From contig CM077166.1 of the NCBI GenBank assembly GCA_039583875.1, positions 81,156,564 to 81,220,563 on the forward strand: a stretch of 64,000 bases of DNA, written 5' to 3'. Made by a program: the position numbers and the translations under genes. The notes beneath the pieces are model-generated. The model saw nothing but the letters and a program-made list of their open reading frames with translations. It did not search any database and had not been told where the DNA came from. Each line of letters opens with the position of its first letter. The first letter of the stretch is position 1. Below, piece after piece: positions 21,982 through 31,986 of this stretch. This DNA comes from Platanthera guangdongensis. Its lineage: Eukaryota; Streptophyta; Magnoliopsida; Asparagales; Orchidaceae.

Positions 21982-23244
21982 TCATAATAAATTTGCCTTA
22001 GGAACCCAAACACGTTTGGGTTCTTGGTCTCGGGTTAGAGTGCTTCCCCTACGAGTGTTAGCACTATGAGCGGTCTTTCTCATGTTGCTGACATGAGGGG
22101 TTGCAACATTTCTGGAATTGAACCAGCAATCTATGGTGAAGTGACCAACCTTGCCACAGCACCAACAGTCAAATCTGTTGTACCTTTGCCTCAAGATCTC
22201 CTGCTTGACCTTTTGGAACTTTGGTCTAGCAGGGGTTGCATTCTTGGAGGAAGATGCCTCATGATGATGGCAATCACATGGCTTCTTCTCCTTTATGGGC
22301 TTCTCTACAACAGGCTTTGTCTTTGGTGTATTCTTGAAGTTATGCCCATGATTGAAAGGGCCATAGCTCTGAAGAACAACTTTTTCATAAGGTGCCTTAA
22401 AGACACTTTCGCCAAAGTTTCGGGGTCGAGCCCATCCTTGATAGCGGGACTTTGGCTCTACATAAGTAGGCCTAGCAAAGTGCTCGTATGATGAGTCAAA
22501 ATCAAACTCATTTGTTGGAAAGATGACCTTTCTGAATGTGGTTTGATTTTGAGGGGCTTTTCCCTTTTCTTCGGCTGAGGCCTTTTTGGCGGCCTTATTT
22601 TTCCGTTGATTCTTGTTTCTCCTAGAGGATTTACTAGGAGCTTCTTCATGGCCTAGTCCAGCTCCCTTGGCCTTTGATGAGAATTCAGCAACGAATGGAA
22701 GAAATGTTTTGGGCTTCGAGAAACTCTCAACAAGTTTCCTTTCAGGCGCAAGTTCGGCTTCCAATCCTTTGATGATCTTCTCCTTCAGGTCAAGGTGCTC
22801 AAGAGCCTTGTTGTATTCTTCAATAGCTTTATTGAAGTTTTCTTCGAGGGAGTTAGTCTTTGCGACTTTCTCTCTCAAGTTGCTCTCTTCGGCTTTTAGA
22901 GATTTGATCTCTTTAGCCTGAGTCTTCATGACTCGACGACATTTGTCGTAAGCCATGATTAACTCCTTGTACTGGGCCATTAGTTCTGACTCATCGTCAG
23001 AAGAGCTACCCTCGCAATCATGTTCAGAGACTTCAGAATCTGAAAGAGGGGTATGAGAGTTTACCTTCCCAGTGAACTGGGGCTCTTGTTCATCATCTGT
23101 TTGAGCAATTAGCCCAAAGTAAGCTTCTTCTTCTTCGCTTGACTCAGATGAGTCGGAGTCGCTAAGAGTATTGCTCTTTTTGGCTATGAGGCTCTTCTCC
23201 TTCCTCTTCTTGTTGTATGAGGATTTCTTTTCTTCTCTTCTATC
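21982..23244 (-). pseudogene. C1 gag, second part (split from first part by element D)
   Basis: Coiled-coil-prone Lys/Glu region (LKAEESNLREKVAKTNSLEENF), basic linker, then a second zinc knuckle CWCCGKVGHFTIDC near the end. It closes KRVWVPKANLL at TGA 21982, a stop shared with C2. Its frame joins exactly to the gag part at 31987-33039 if D and one TSD copy are removed, because the flanking lengths are multiples of three. An upstream acidic Ser/Asp/Glu stretch lies next to the D LTR. Confidence 0.88.
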
Positions 23245-23249
23245 ACCCT

Positions 23250-23916
23250 TGTTGATGCACGAAAACGGACAGGGAGTCGGGCACCACCAGCTAACGGTTC
23301 GAACATCGGGGAATAGGGGAGGAAAGGAGAAGACTGTCGACCAATCGGTTACTAGCGGTCGCGGCTAAAGGACCGGAAAAGGGGGGGCCGCTGGCAGCGG
23401 ATAACAGCAGAGTTCGCCCGCCGCGGCTTAAATGCCACTCTTGCGGCGGGCTTTCCTTTACTTAAAAATGAGAAACAGTTACACGAAAGGGAAAAGAGGA
23501 AGCCGGCCGGACTACAAGCCGCAATACACTAGACTTGAGACCGCAGCTCTTAACAGGTGAGCTCCTGGATCCCAGTCAGCGTGTCTTGGGGAGTGCACCC
23601 ACCCCCTATTTATAGGCTCGGGGGCCTGCCCAAACGGGCAGGGCTAAAGTTACCGGCTGCCCGGGGTACAGGAGAACCGGGCAGAGGTGAGGGGAAGCAA
23701 AAGAGAAAGAAACAAGAAAGGAGGGAAGCCGCGCGGCCTGGCGGATTCCTCCTGGCGAACTGACGGCTGGGTCCTTGGGCCTTGTCACTGAGCAGGGTCG
23801 GCGTTGGCAGCGGCCTGACATGGAGACCGCCCGGCTTGGGAGGCTTGGCGGCTTGAATACGCAGACCGCCCGGTCTGGAAAGCTGCGCGGACAGGTCGCG
23901 GATTCCGGGCTTATCA
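23250..23916 (-). repeat. 3' LTR of element D
   Basis: Starts at T 23250 directly after ACCCT and ends TTATCA at 23916. It contains TATA box TATAAATA (minus, 23607-23614) and CCGCGCGG at 23729-23736. Confidence 0.95.
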
Positions 23917-23998
23917 TAATCCCCGCACATTTTTAAGTTTCCAAGAAACTTCGAAAATGTAGAACTAAGCCGGAGACCGCGACTGCTTCATCGTCGTC

Positions 23999-24005
23999 TA
24001 TAAAA
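23999..24005 (+). promoter_or_regulatory. TATA box of D antisense gene 1
   Basis: TATAAAA, 83 bp inside the LTR boundary and 101 bp before the ATG at 24106. It is oriented to transcribe antisense to gag. Confidence 0.65.
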
Positions 24006-24105
24006 TCCCCTGACCCTTGACATTCCTCAGGATTCCTGCCAAGCCACGGGTCGTTACTCGCCACTTGCGGTCAGAATTTTGCAAGTCGGCACGATTTCTC
24101 TGAAG

Positions 24106-26004
24106 ATGGATGTAATGTCATCAATGTTAGCCCACAACAAGAAACCGCCAGAAACGAAGCAGAGCCGGAGCCAGAACTCGGATGATTCTGCCCGTCAGAC
24201 TGCCAAGAAGATTGGGAAGCCGGAGACATCAGCGGCTTCTGGACCTGAAAAGAGGCCGACAGAGATCGTCGGCGGACCATCGCAGGCCGCAGTAGATCCC
24301 ATAGCGGTTTCGAAGGCTGCTCCACCACAAACCGGAATTGCCAAATCCTTCGACCTGACTTTCTCTCCATCAGGAGAACCACTCCTAAAAATCGGTGGGA
24401 CGGAGGAGAAGAGTGTTGAATCTGGGAAACCGTCCGAATTGCAGGACAAGGTCGACGTAATCGTTGTGGATGACAACGAGCCGGAGAAGGCGCAGGAACC
24501 TGAGCGGACTTTGGTTGAACAGCGCAAGCGGACTGAAAAGGTGTTCGGCTCCCTGAAACAGCGGAAAGAAAGGAGCGAAACCCTTGAAGAAAGGATGAAG
24601 AGGAAGATGAGGAAGTTGCACGCCAGAAACCGGAACATTTCCGAAAAGACCGGCGCGGACAGTCTGCAACACAGGCCGCACGAGAAGGAGGTAACTGAGA
24701 ACCCGCCCACACCGGATTACAAGCCGAGCGAACTAGAGGGTACACCTGCGGTTAGCGATTCGCTGAGCGAGCTCCTGAAGGGCATGGAGACTCTCCAGCA
24801 GCAAGACGCGCTATTGTCGACACCAGCGGCCTCTGAGGAGGTTGACCGCCCCGACATCCAGGTTATTGGGGAGAAGCCTGGCGAACCGGCTTTCGCGGCT
24901 TCTGAAGGAGCCGAGAAACTGAAGCTTCGCGAGAAGATGGAGGAGATGAAGAAGCTGATCACCGATAAGCCGGTGGTGACCGCACTTCCATTGCTGCAAG
25001 GTAAACACCGGGACGTTAGGCGAGTTATTAAATTCTACAAGTCGCGGTCAAGGAAGAAGGGGGCGAATATTATATTAAATCCGCCGGCCAGCTTTTTCCT
25101 GACCACGGCTCAACTGAAAAGCCGAGCTAAGGAAACCGAGCGGCTATGGAAAGAAAAGCTGAAGAGGATAGATCCTGAGCTGCTCAGGCGGCCAGTGATT
25201 AAAATCCATACCGCGGCCTCTGGAGGAGATAAACATCAAACCGGCGGTCTTATCCTACCGATTTTCTTGCTAGAATATCGCAACAATCCGGCTGAACCTG
25301 ACTGCGGTCTTTCTTCTGCAGGTGTACCGGAGACCGCGATGAAACCGGGCGACTTGACCACATTTATATCTATGCTGCCTCCGCCAAGTGTTCGCCAGAA
25401 GGAGATGGCCGACTTCCAGAAGGAGGTCGGCACGCTGCAGGCGGCTTTGAATGCGGCCACCGAAACCCTGCGGATTAACGACGAAGAGAAGCGGGTTGCC
25501 CAGGAGGCCGCGGAAAAAAGGATCCAAGAGCTGCAAACCACCCTGGAGCGAGAGACCACAAGGTTGCAAACTGCGGTTGAGCTGGAGACCGCGAGGTCGA
25601 AGACCGCGATGGAACAAGAGACTGCTAGGATCCAGACCGCGATGGAAGAAGAAACGGCCAGGCTGCAGACCGCGATGAAGGAAGAGACCGCCAGGCTGCA
25701 GATCGCGATGGAAGCCGCTGAGGCGAAGATTGCTGAGATGCAGGTCGCCTTGGAGCAGGAAAGGGCGGAGAAGTACTTACTGATGGCCGCGCGGCTGGAA
25801 GGAGACAGAGAAGAGATCCCACATGCTGAAGGCGGCGAGAACCAAGACCTGCCGGCGGAGAACAGCGGCCTGCACTACCAACTCCTGCAGAGTTGTCGGG
25901 TACTAGCCGCCCGGCCTCTGGCGAGACTTCACATCCGCCGGTGGCCGCGGCGGCTAACCAGGTCGCAGTTCCAAGCGGTCTGGGGGTTCAGGCGATCCCC
26001 ATGA
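24106..26004 (+). CDS. D antisense accessory gene 1: charged coiled-coil protein
   Basis: Open frame of about 632 residues from ATG 24106. The N-terminal half is polar and low in hydrophobics. A VDVIVVDDNEPEKAQ stretch at about residues 116-130 loosely matches VVVVGDD in the corresponding gene of element B. About residues 430-570 form a strong coiled coil with an 8-residue repeat of the type ETARLQTAM. A possible intron (GT at 25001, AG at 25320-25321, 321 nt) would keep the frame; the unspliced frame is open too. A better-looking C-terminus lies in another frame at 25893-26162, so a frameshift or splice near 25885 is possible. No enzymatic motif is seen. Gene 2 follows on the same strand. 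Function unknown. Confidence 0.7.
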   Translation: MDVMSSMLAHNKKPPETKQSRSQNSDDSARQTAKKIGKPETSAASGPEKRPTEIVGGPSQAAVDPIAVSKAAPPQTGIAKSFDLTFSPSGEPLLKIGGTEEKSVESGKPSELQDKVDVIVVDDNEPEKAQEPERTLVEQRKRTEKVFGSLKQRKERSETLEERMKRKMRKLHARNRNISEKTGADSLQHRPHEKEVTENPPTPDYKPSELEGTPAVSDSLSELLKGMETLQQQDALLSTPAASEEVDRPDIQVIGEKPGEPAFAASEGAEKLKLREKMEEMKKLITDKPVVTALPLLQGKHRDVRRVIKFYKSRSRKKGANIILNPPASFFLTTAQLKSRAKETERLWKEKLKRIDPELLRRPVIKIHTAASGGDKHQTGGLILPIFLLEYRNNPAEPDCGLSSAGVPETAMKPGDLTTFISMLPPPSVRQKEMADFQKEVGTLQAALNAATETLRINDEEKRVAQEAAEKRIQELQTTLERETTRLQTAVELETARSKTAMEQETARIQTAMEEETARLQTAMKEETARLQIAMEAAEAKIAEMQVALEQERAEKYLLMAARLEGDREEIPHAEGGENQDLPAENSGLHYQLLQSCRVLAARPLARLHIRRWPRRLTRSQFQAVWGFRRSP

Positions 26005-26181
26005 TACTGTTTGCGAGAGTAGAGTGCGACGCTGCGCGAGTTCATCGGTCACTGCATGCGCTTCATAATCTGGTTAGCCAGGTGTACGTTGCGATTGTGC
26101 AGACCGGTGAGCAGGTCGCGCACATAGGACGAGACAGGCCGGAAGACGACAAACGATCCTGAGCGACTTGAGAGAACTAAG

Positions 26182-26577
26182 CCGCGCGGACATTCGTATA
26201 TTATGTTGTAATATATATTTTTTCTCTGGATGTTGAACAATTTGATTGCTGTAAACTGTTGTATTCTATTATGCTGCGAACTGAATGCGGCTTATGCGGC
26301 TTGAATTTATAATCCACATGTCTGCTGCTTTGTTCTGAGAAATTTAAAGTTCTGGATAGTAGCCGCGCGGTCTGGCGAACAGAGCGCCGGCTTGAATACT
26401 TGATATCCACATGATTCGCCATAGAATTTTTCTAAGTGCAGGGAAATAGCCGTGCGGACTGATGGACTAAACGGCGGCTTGGTCACTAAGCTGATCTGCA
26501 CTTCCAGTGGACTTAGGCCGCGCGGCGTGACGACTAGCCGCAATTTGACGTTGGGCACTGTAGCTTCACGGATTTTC
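26182..26577 (+). promoter_or_regulatory. Intergenic promoter region between D antisense genes, CCGCGCGG-rich
   Basis: Noncoding stretch with three exact CCGCGCGG palindromes (26182, 26363, 26518), a GCCGTGCGG variant and several CGGCTTG half-like motifs. It ends at the TATA box of gene 2. The same motif is in both LTRs. Confidence 0.55.
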
Positions 26578-26585
26578 TATAAATA
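26578..26585 (+). promoter_or_regulatory. TATA box of D antisense gene 2
   Basis: TATAAATA, 45 bp before ATG 26623, giving a short leader. Confidence 0.7.
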
Positions 26586-26622
26586 GAGCAGACCCCGTAG
26601 ATTTCATCACAAATCAAGAAGG

Positions 26623-28481
26623 ATGCGGGCTAAGTCCAAGTCGTTGCGGTCTGACAAGGCCACTGCGGTTAGGACAGACGCGGACTCCGCTTTACACTCA
26701 GCTGACCATAAAGAATGCCGGCTTACAAAAGCCGAGCTGGATGACTTTGTCGAGAAACACATGCAAGGAAGTCCGCTGATCGCACGGCTTCCCCGACAGG
26801 ATGAGCGGATCAACTCCACCAATGCAAATCAGATCACGGTCCCCATCGACCACTTCGACTGCGGCTTCAGCTTCCCGGTCATGCTAGAGGCCGTAGCGGT
26901 CTTCGACCACTACGGGGTTGTGCCTGGACAACTTCCCCCAAACTCGATAGCCGCCATATACAGCTTCATCTCCTATCTGAGGTCGGAAAGAGTCCGCTTC
27001 TCTATGAGGCTCTTCCGAGAGTGCTTCTCGGTGCGGTCTATCCCGGACTCCGGGACAAAGATCTTCCGGGGGCACCTCTACTTCGGCTGCAGAGAGCTGA
27101 AGATAGTCAACTTGGCCAACAAGATCGCGAACTGGCCGGAGCGGTTTCTCATCTTTGAGGGAAACCTGGGGTTGCTGCCAGTCGACCCCCAAATCCGCGA
27201 AGAGGCCGCCTTTGGCAGCAGCAGCTTGGACGGCGTCGAGAAGGAGATCTACAACTTATTCAAAGGTGAGCGGCTTGATGTAAACCACTACATCCCGCTA
27301 TTGCTGTCGCTAGTGGGAATCGAAACGGAAGATAGTAAGCTCCAAGCCGGACGACCTGATATCTTAGCCGCACGGACTGGAAACTAACTTTGCCTTTATC
27401 TTTGCAGCTGCTGTGGCGGTCCCGCTGAACAAGCCGCAGACTCCTGGCGGCTTGACCCTCACTCAAAGAGAAAAGAGAGCGAAGCGGGCCAAGCCGGCGC
27501 GAGCTGCAGAGGAGGAGGAGTCGGTCTCCTCTGGAGAGTTCATGCTGCAAGGAACCGGCAGCAGCTTGAAGGATGTCCACGGTGATCCGGCCTTGCGGTG
27601 GAGTCCGGACGGCAAGTCGGTGACGATCTCCACCGCCCTCCCCTACTGGGGAGCAGAAGAAGTAAGCCGCCACGCGAGCGCGGTTGGCGGCGCGCTGTAT
27701 GGCAAGCGCAACTTGAGGGCTATGCGACGAGTTCCTCCAGACGACCTGCCGCGGCTAGCCGCGCAAGTCGGGGCGAGGAGCTTCGTGGCAAGTCACTTCA
27801 TGGGCCTTGCCTACAAGCAGCTGATGAAGGAGAACAGCGGCCTGAAGACACAGTTAGGCGAACAACAAGAAGAGAACAAGCGGCTTAAGGAAAAGGAGGC
27901 GGTAAGTCATTACCAATACTCGTGCTGTTAGCATTATGTAACCGCGCGACCTTACCTTTACTTTTGCTTTGCAGGAAATGTATAATCCGGCCAATCCCAT
28001 CTTCCAAGACCAAGTCTTCCCCCAACTCGTCCAAGGGATTGATGGAGCGCTTAACCGCCTCCGGGACCTTGGCGGCTTGGCCACCGGCTTCACCGACTTT
28101 ACATGTGCCGACATCTACCCCTCCCTGAACGAGCAGGTGGCCGACGTCTATAGGTCGATCAAGGGCAAGGGTAAGGTCGGGGAAGAAGTCAGCGAGATGG
28201 TGGGAGATGCCGTGGAAGAGGTCGGCCAGGGAAGCCGGAGTCCACACACATCGCCTGAGTCCGGCGGCCAAGAATCGGAGACCGCGCGGCCAGACTCAAC
28301 AACTTCTGGCGGTTCAGCGAGCTCCGCAACTAGCAGCGGATACTCTCTATCATCCGTCGACATTGGCGATGGCAGTGATTTGGATTCTCCTGCGACTAAG
28401 AAGCTCAAACGGGCGATTAGAAAATCTATAACTTGTTTTTGTATTTTGAACTTTTGGATATCGGCGGTATTGTTTTTGTAA
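26623..28481 (+). CDS. D antisense accessory gene 2: gypsy-type putative transposase-domain protein, three exons
   Basis: Exons 26623-27265, 27408-27901 and 27975-28481. Donors are AAAG/GTGAG and GGC/GGTAAG; acceptors are TTTGCAG and TTTGCAG. Exon phases fit (643, 494 and 507 nt; 1644 nt total, 547 residues) and the joined frame has no stop. Residues about 75-190 match the domain annotated as putative gypsy-type transposon/transposase (PF04195-like): FDCGFSFPVMLEAV, FDHYGVVPGQLPPNS, MRLFRECFSVR. A basic/acidic linker, a coiled coil (LKTQLGEQQEENKRLKEKE) and a Ser-rich acidic tail with KKLKRAIRK follow. The name transposase is historical; no catalytic DDE is visible. It lies antisense to gag and looks intact. 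The element B homologue is at 49283-51487. Confidence 0.8.
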
Positions 28482-29934
28482 CCGCGCAATTAATATTTTG
28501 TAATACTTAATGAAATAGAAATGAAGGCAATTTTACCTTTCTTTTTGTTACATCTCACTTTTCTTACTTGATCAAGTCCGCGCGGTCTCAGAATAGCTTC
28601 CGATTAAAAATATAAGTATGTAAACCGGCTGAGTTTGCGCTGCGACTTCAACAAAGCTATCCGCAAGAGAGAGATATTTCCCTGCGGTTTATACCGGAGT
28701 GCACGTCGACAATAAGCCGAGCGGCTAACAATTTAAACCGCAAATTTCCTTGATGAATTATTCAACGTTATCTGCCAGAAGAGCTTAATTGCCGCAGCTT
28801 GCTCATACATAAACCGTGACCGCTAAGCCGCGCGGCCACCTGTCGCAGTCGGCAAACATCCATAACGTTGAAGTATTAGATTGCGGCTAGGGCGAACTCT
28901 GAAACGAATTGCCCATTTGATTAAAGGAACAGGAATAGAGAAACAAGCTTCGGCTTCTGATAATACAGACCGATATAGGCATATGGAAGCGGGGAATTTT
29001 TGTGACGATAGTTCGCTGATTAGCTAATATAATTAATACATAAGTAGGCAGATCAAAGCCAGGAATTAAGTGCTAGACGCAGGTCGGGCGACTTCCTTTC
29101 CATAGGAATAACAAACCGGCAATTGATATATTTGTGCCAAAATAAGATACTGAATAGCGGATAGGCGGACGTAAGTCGGCCGAGTTCCCAAATATATTAA
29201 TGATAATCCGGCAGGTAGGAACAGGAAAGTTAAAAAACTTAAGCCGGAATATGAAACCGGGCGGCTTGTGTATTAATTATACAACCTGCACAGGCCGCTT
29301 AATAAAGCCGCGAGATAGCGGATAGGCGCGTGTTGTCCTGCAAAAATAGGTGAAGACATGCGCTTATATGTCAATGTGGGCAGGTGCGTGCGGCATTGCT
29401 TTCCACACAAAGAACACATAAGCGGGATCGAAATTCTTAAAATCCATGACCGATGTCAAGCGGGACAAGTACGCAACGTCTGCGACTGAAGTCAAGCAGG
29501 ACAAGTACGCAATGTCTGCGACGAAGGTCAAGCGGGACAAGTACGTAATGCCTATTTGTGACTGAAGTCATGCGTGACGGGTACGCAATGTCTGCGACTG
29601 AAGGCCAAGCGGAAAACCCACTACACATCTGCGATTGAAGTCAAGCGGGATGTGGAGGGCTTAAGAATTCGAAAGGGGCTCTTGCCCCTACATGCATGCA
29701 TATTGGCATAAAGAGTAAAGCTAAAAATAAGCTTCAAATGAAAAAGTAACATTTGCATGATGTTAAGGAAGTGACAAAGGATATATATCTGTAGTTTTAT
29801 CATGCCTCATTAATACCGATTGTGAAGGAGATGTTATGTACTATTCTGAACATAAGCACTTTTCTTTATAGAAAGAAAGAGGAATCACTACTTGAATTAT
29901 TGAGCAAGAAATGGAAGATTGCCTTAGAGAGTTA
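28482..29934. other. Noncoding region of D between antisense genes and gag
   Basis: This is where pol would be expected. I see no RT or integrase remnant, so pol was cleanly lost or never present. It holds CCGCGCGG at 28578 and 28828 and the 36-bp tandem repeat. TTAATGAAATAGAAATG near 28508 could be part of the 3' end signal of gene 2. Confidence 0.6.
29451..29655. repeat. About six copies of a 36-bp tandem repeat in D
   Basis: Copies of GTCAAGCGGGACAAGTACGC occur at 29455, 29491 and 29527, then diverged copies near 29567, 29603 and 29640, with spacings of 36-40 bp. Each also carries TCTGCGACTGAA. Confidence 0.85.
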
Positions 29935-31044
29935 CTAAATAACATATCCTTGCAGCTTTCCAGCTCTTACAAGTTGATTAGCCAATTCCCTGAGAGCTAT
30001 GCAATCTTCTGTTAGATGACCAATATCTTTATGATACTTGCAAAAAAGTTGCTCGTGCCGATACTTGATTTTGGATTTCATACGCCGAGGCTTCTTAAAC
30101 TCAGGCATTCCCTGAATGATTATCAAAAGATCTTCCATAGGAATTTTGAACTTAACATACTTACCTGAACCTTTTCCATACTTTGGAATTTTATCCTGGA
30201 GAATATAAGGAGACTTGGAATATTCAACTTGCAAAACATCTTGTGAGGAAATAGATTGTTGTTGACCAGAAGTCCCTTGAGATTGTTTAGCCATTTGATT
30301 CAGAAATGAAACATAACCTTTATTTGCCTCTTCGCCTATTATGAACGTATTAACTATATCAATAAGATCTCCGTAGCTTTTGGGATACTTTGTGGTGAGC
30401 TTGAATTTCAAGGGACCTTCTTGAAGTGCATTTATGAAAGCATGCAAGTAATAGTCTTGATGGACGCTACAAACATCCAGAACCTCCTTTTGAAACCGAT
30501 CAACAAAATTTGGATTAGACTCGTCGATTCCTTGCTTGATTCGGAAGAGAGCTCCAACGTCTCTTTTCCGCTTCCTGTAAATAGTGAATCTAGAAATAAA
30601 TTGACTTCGAAGATCCTTAAAGCTGGTTACTGATCGAGGTGGGAGGCTATAAAACCATTCTCTTGCAACATTGCCAAAAGATATAACGAAGAGTTTGCAT
30701 TTTACTCCATTTGACACTTTTCTCAGTGAAATAGCTGATTCAAAAGCTTGCAAATGAGAAAACGGATCATCACATCCAGAATACTCCGGGAGACGCGGTA
30801 CTCTGAAGTCATCGGAGACAGTATCCCACTGAATTCGATTAATGAATGGAGAAGGGGCCTCTTCTTCTTCCTCACAAAGAGGTTCATTTGCAACAGATTC
30901 TAGGCCACGCTCAACACTGTTTGCAAAAACTTCTTTATGAGTGTCCACAAACTCACTATCCAAATATGAGCAATCCTGCACTTCTGAGAGATCTGTAGTC
31001 ACTGAGATGCGGCTCGATTTACCATGACCCTTTGCAGGATTCAT
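29935..31044 (-). CDS. D gag (capsid-nucleocapsid), intact frame
   Basis: About 369 residues from ATG 31044 (MNPAKGHGKSS); an in-frame ATG at 31077 would add 11. The N-terminus is acidic. The retrotransposon gag domain covers about residues 85-190 (FSHLQAFESAISL, VAREWFYSLPPRS, LRSQFISRF, LFRIKQGIDESNPNFVDRFQKEV). A C-terminal knuckle-like CKYHKDIGHLTEDC gives a CX3HX4HX4C variant seen in Tat/Retand gags. It resembles element B gag in the same motifs. It would assemble particles that package D RNA and borrow pol from a relative. Confidence 0.85.
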   Translation of the reverse strand: MNPAKGHGKSSRISVTTDLSEVQDCSYLDSEFVDTHKEVFANSVERGLESVANEPLCEEEEEAPSPFINRIQWDTVSDDFRVPRLPEYSGCDDPFSHLQAFESAISLRKVSNGVKCKLFVISFGNVAREWFYSLPPRSVTSFKDLRSQFISRFTIYRKRKRDVGALFRIKQGIDESNPNFVDRFQKEVLDVCSVHQDYYLHAFINALQEGPLKFKLTTKYPKSYGDLIDIVNTFIIGEEANKGYVSFLNQMAKQSQGTSGQQQSISSQDVLQVEYSKSPYILQDKIPKYGKGSGKYVKFKIPMEDLLIIIQGMPEFKKPRRMKSKIKYRHEQLFCKYHKDIGHLTEDCIALRELANQLVRAGKLQGYVI

Positions 31045-31321
31045 CCTGAAAAGAGAGAAATAGCCGAACTTTTTCAAGAGACCGCAGAACAGCGGCGGCT
31101 TAACGTGGCGGCTAGACGATGCAACAAGCGGACAAGAAGACCGAGAAGAAAACTGAGCGGGTAGAACGTCGGGTTCTACAGCGCTGGAGACGGGCTGAAA
31201 ACCTTAGCCGGCTAAGTTGCGGCTTGCTCGACAGGCCGCCGAACTCTAGAGGATAGAGCGGTCTAATTAGCTAGGCCGCTGATTTCATCGATTAGTCGAG
31301 ATCTGAAGGCCGCGTGTTAAT

Positions 31322-31986
31322 TGTTGATGCACGAAAACAAACAGGGAGTCGGGCACCACCAGCTAACGGTTCGAACACCGGGGAATAGGGGAGGAAAGGA
31401 GAAGACTGTCGACCAATCGGTTACTAGCGGTCGCGGCTAAAGGACCGGAAAAGGGGGGCCGCTGGCAGCGGCAACAGCAGAGTTCGCCCGCCACGGCTTA
31501 AATGCCACTCTTGCGGCGGGCTTTCCTTTACTTAAAAATGAGAAACAGTTACACGAAAGGGAAAAGAGGAAGCCGGCCGGACTACAAGCCGCAATACACT
31601 AGACTTGAGACCGCAGCTCTTAACAGGCGAGCTCCTGGATCCCAGTCAGCGTGTCTTGGGGAGTGCACCCACCCCCTATTTATAGGCTCGGGGGCCTGCC
31701 CAAACGAGCAGGGCTAAAGTTACCGGCTGCCCGGGGTACAGGAGAACCGGGCAGAGGTGAGGGGAAGCAAAAGAGAAAGAAACAAGAAAGGAGGGAAGCC
31801 GCGCGGCCTGGCGGATTCCTCCTGGCGAACTGACGGCTGGGTCCTTGGGCCTTGTCGCTGAGCAGGGTCGGCGTTGGCAGTGGCCTGACATGGAGACCGC
31901 CCGGCTTGGGAGGCTTGGTGGCTTGAATACGCAGACTGCCCGGTCTGGAAAGCTGCGTGGACAGGTCGCGGATTCCGGGCTTATCA
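31322..31986 (-). repeat. 5' LTR of element D
   Basis: 665 bp with TATA box TATAAATA (minus, 31677-31684) and CCGCGCGG at 31799-31806 in U3. It is followed by ACCCT 31987-31991. Differences from the 3' LTR are mainly C/T and G/A. Confidence 0.95.

Larger units (their letters stand above)
23250..31986 (-). mobile_element. Element D: gag-only Tat/Retand-like element with two antisense genes
   Basis: LTRs are 667 bp (23250-23916) and 665 bp (31322-31986). They start TGTTGATGCACG and end GGGCTTATCA on the plus strand, with TSD ACCCT at 23245-23249 and 31987-31991. Only about 14 LTR differences are seen by eye, mostly transitions, so it is the youngest insertion here. Gag is on the minus strand. 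No protease, RT or integrase is present. Two plus-strand genes lie antisense next to the 3' LTR. The tract next to the 3' LTR (GTGCGGGGATTA on the minus strand) resembles that of element B (GAGCGGGGATTG), which supports minus orientation and the same lineage. It must rely on pol from another element. Confidence 0.9.

Noticed and set aside
23557..23930. ORFs in the element D LTR (also 31651-31987)
   Set aside because: Present in both LTRs only because the LTR is duplicated. They have no domain and overlap U3/R promoter sequence.
29437..29628. Short repetitive minus-strand ORF
   Set aside because: It is produced by the 36-bp tandem repeat; a 36-bp period keeps the frame open by default.
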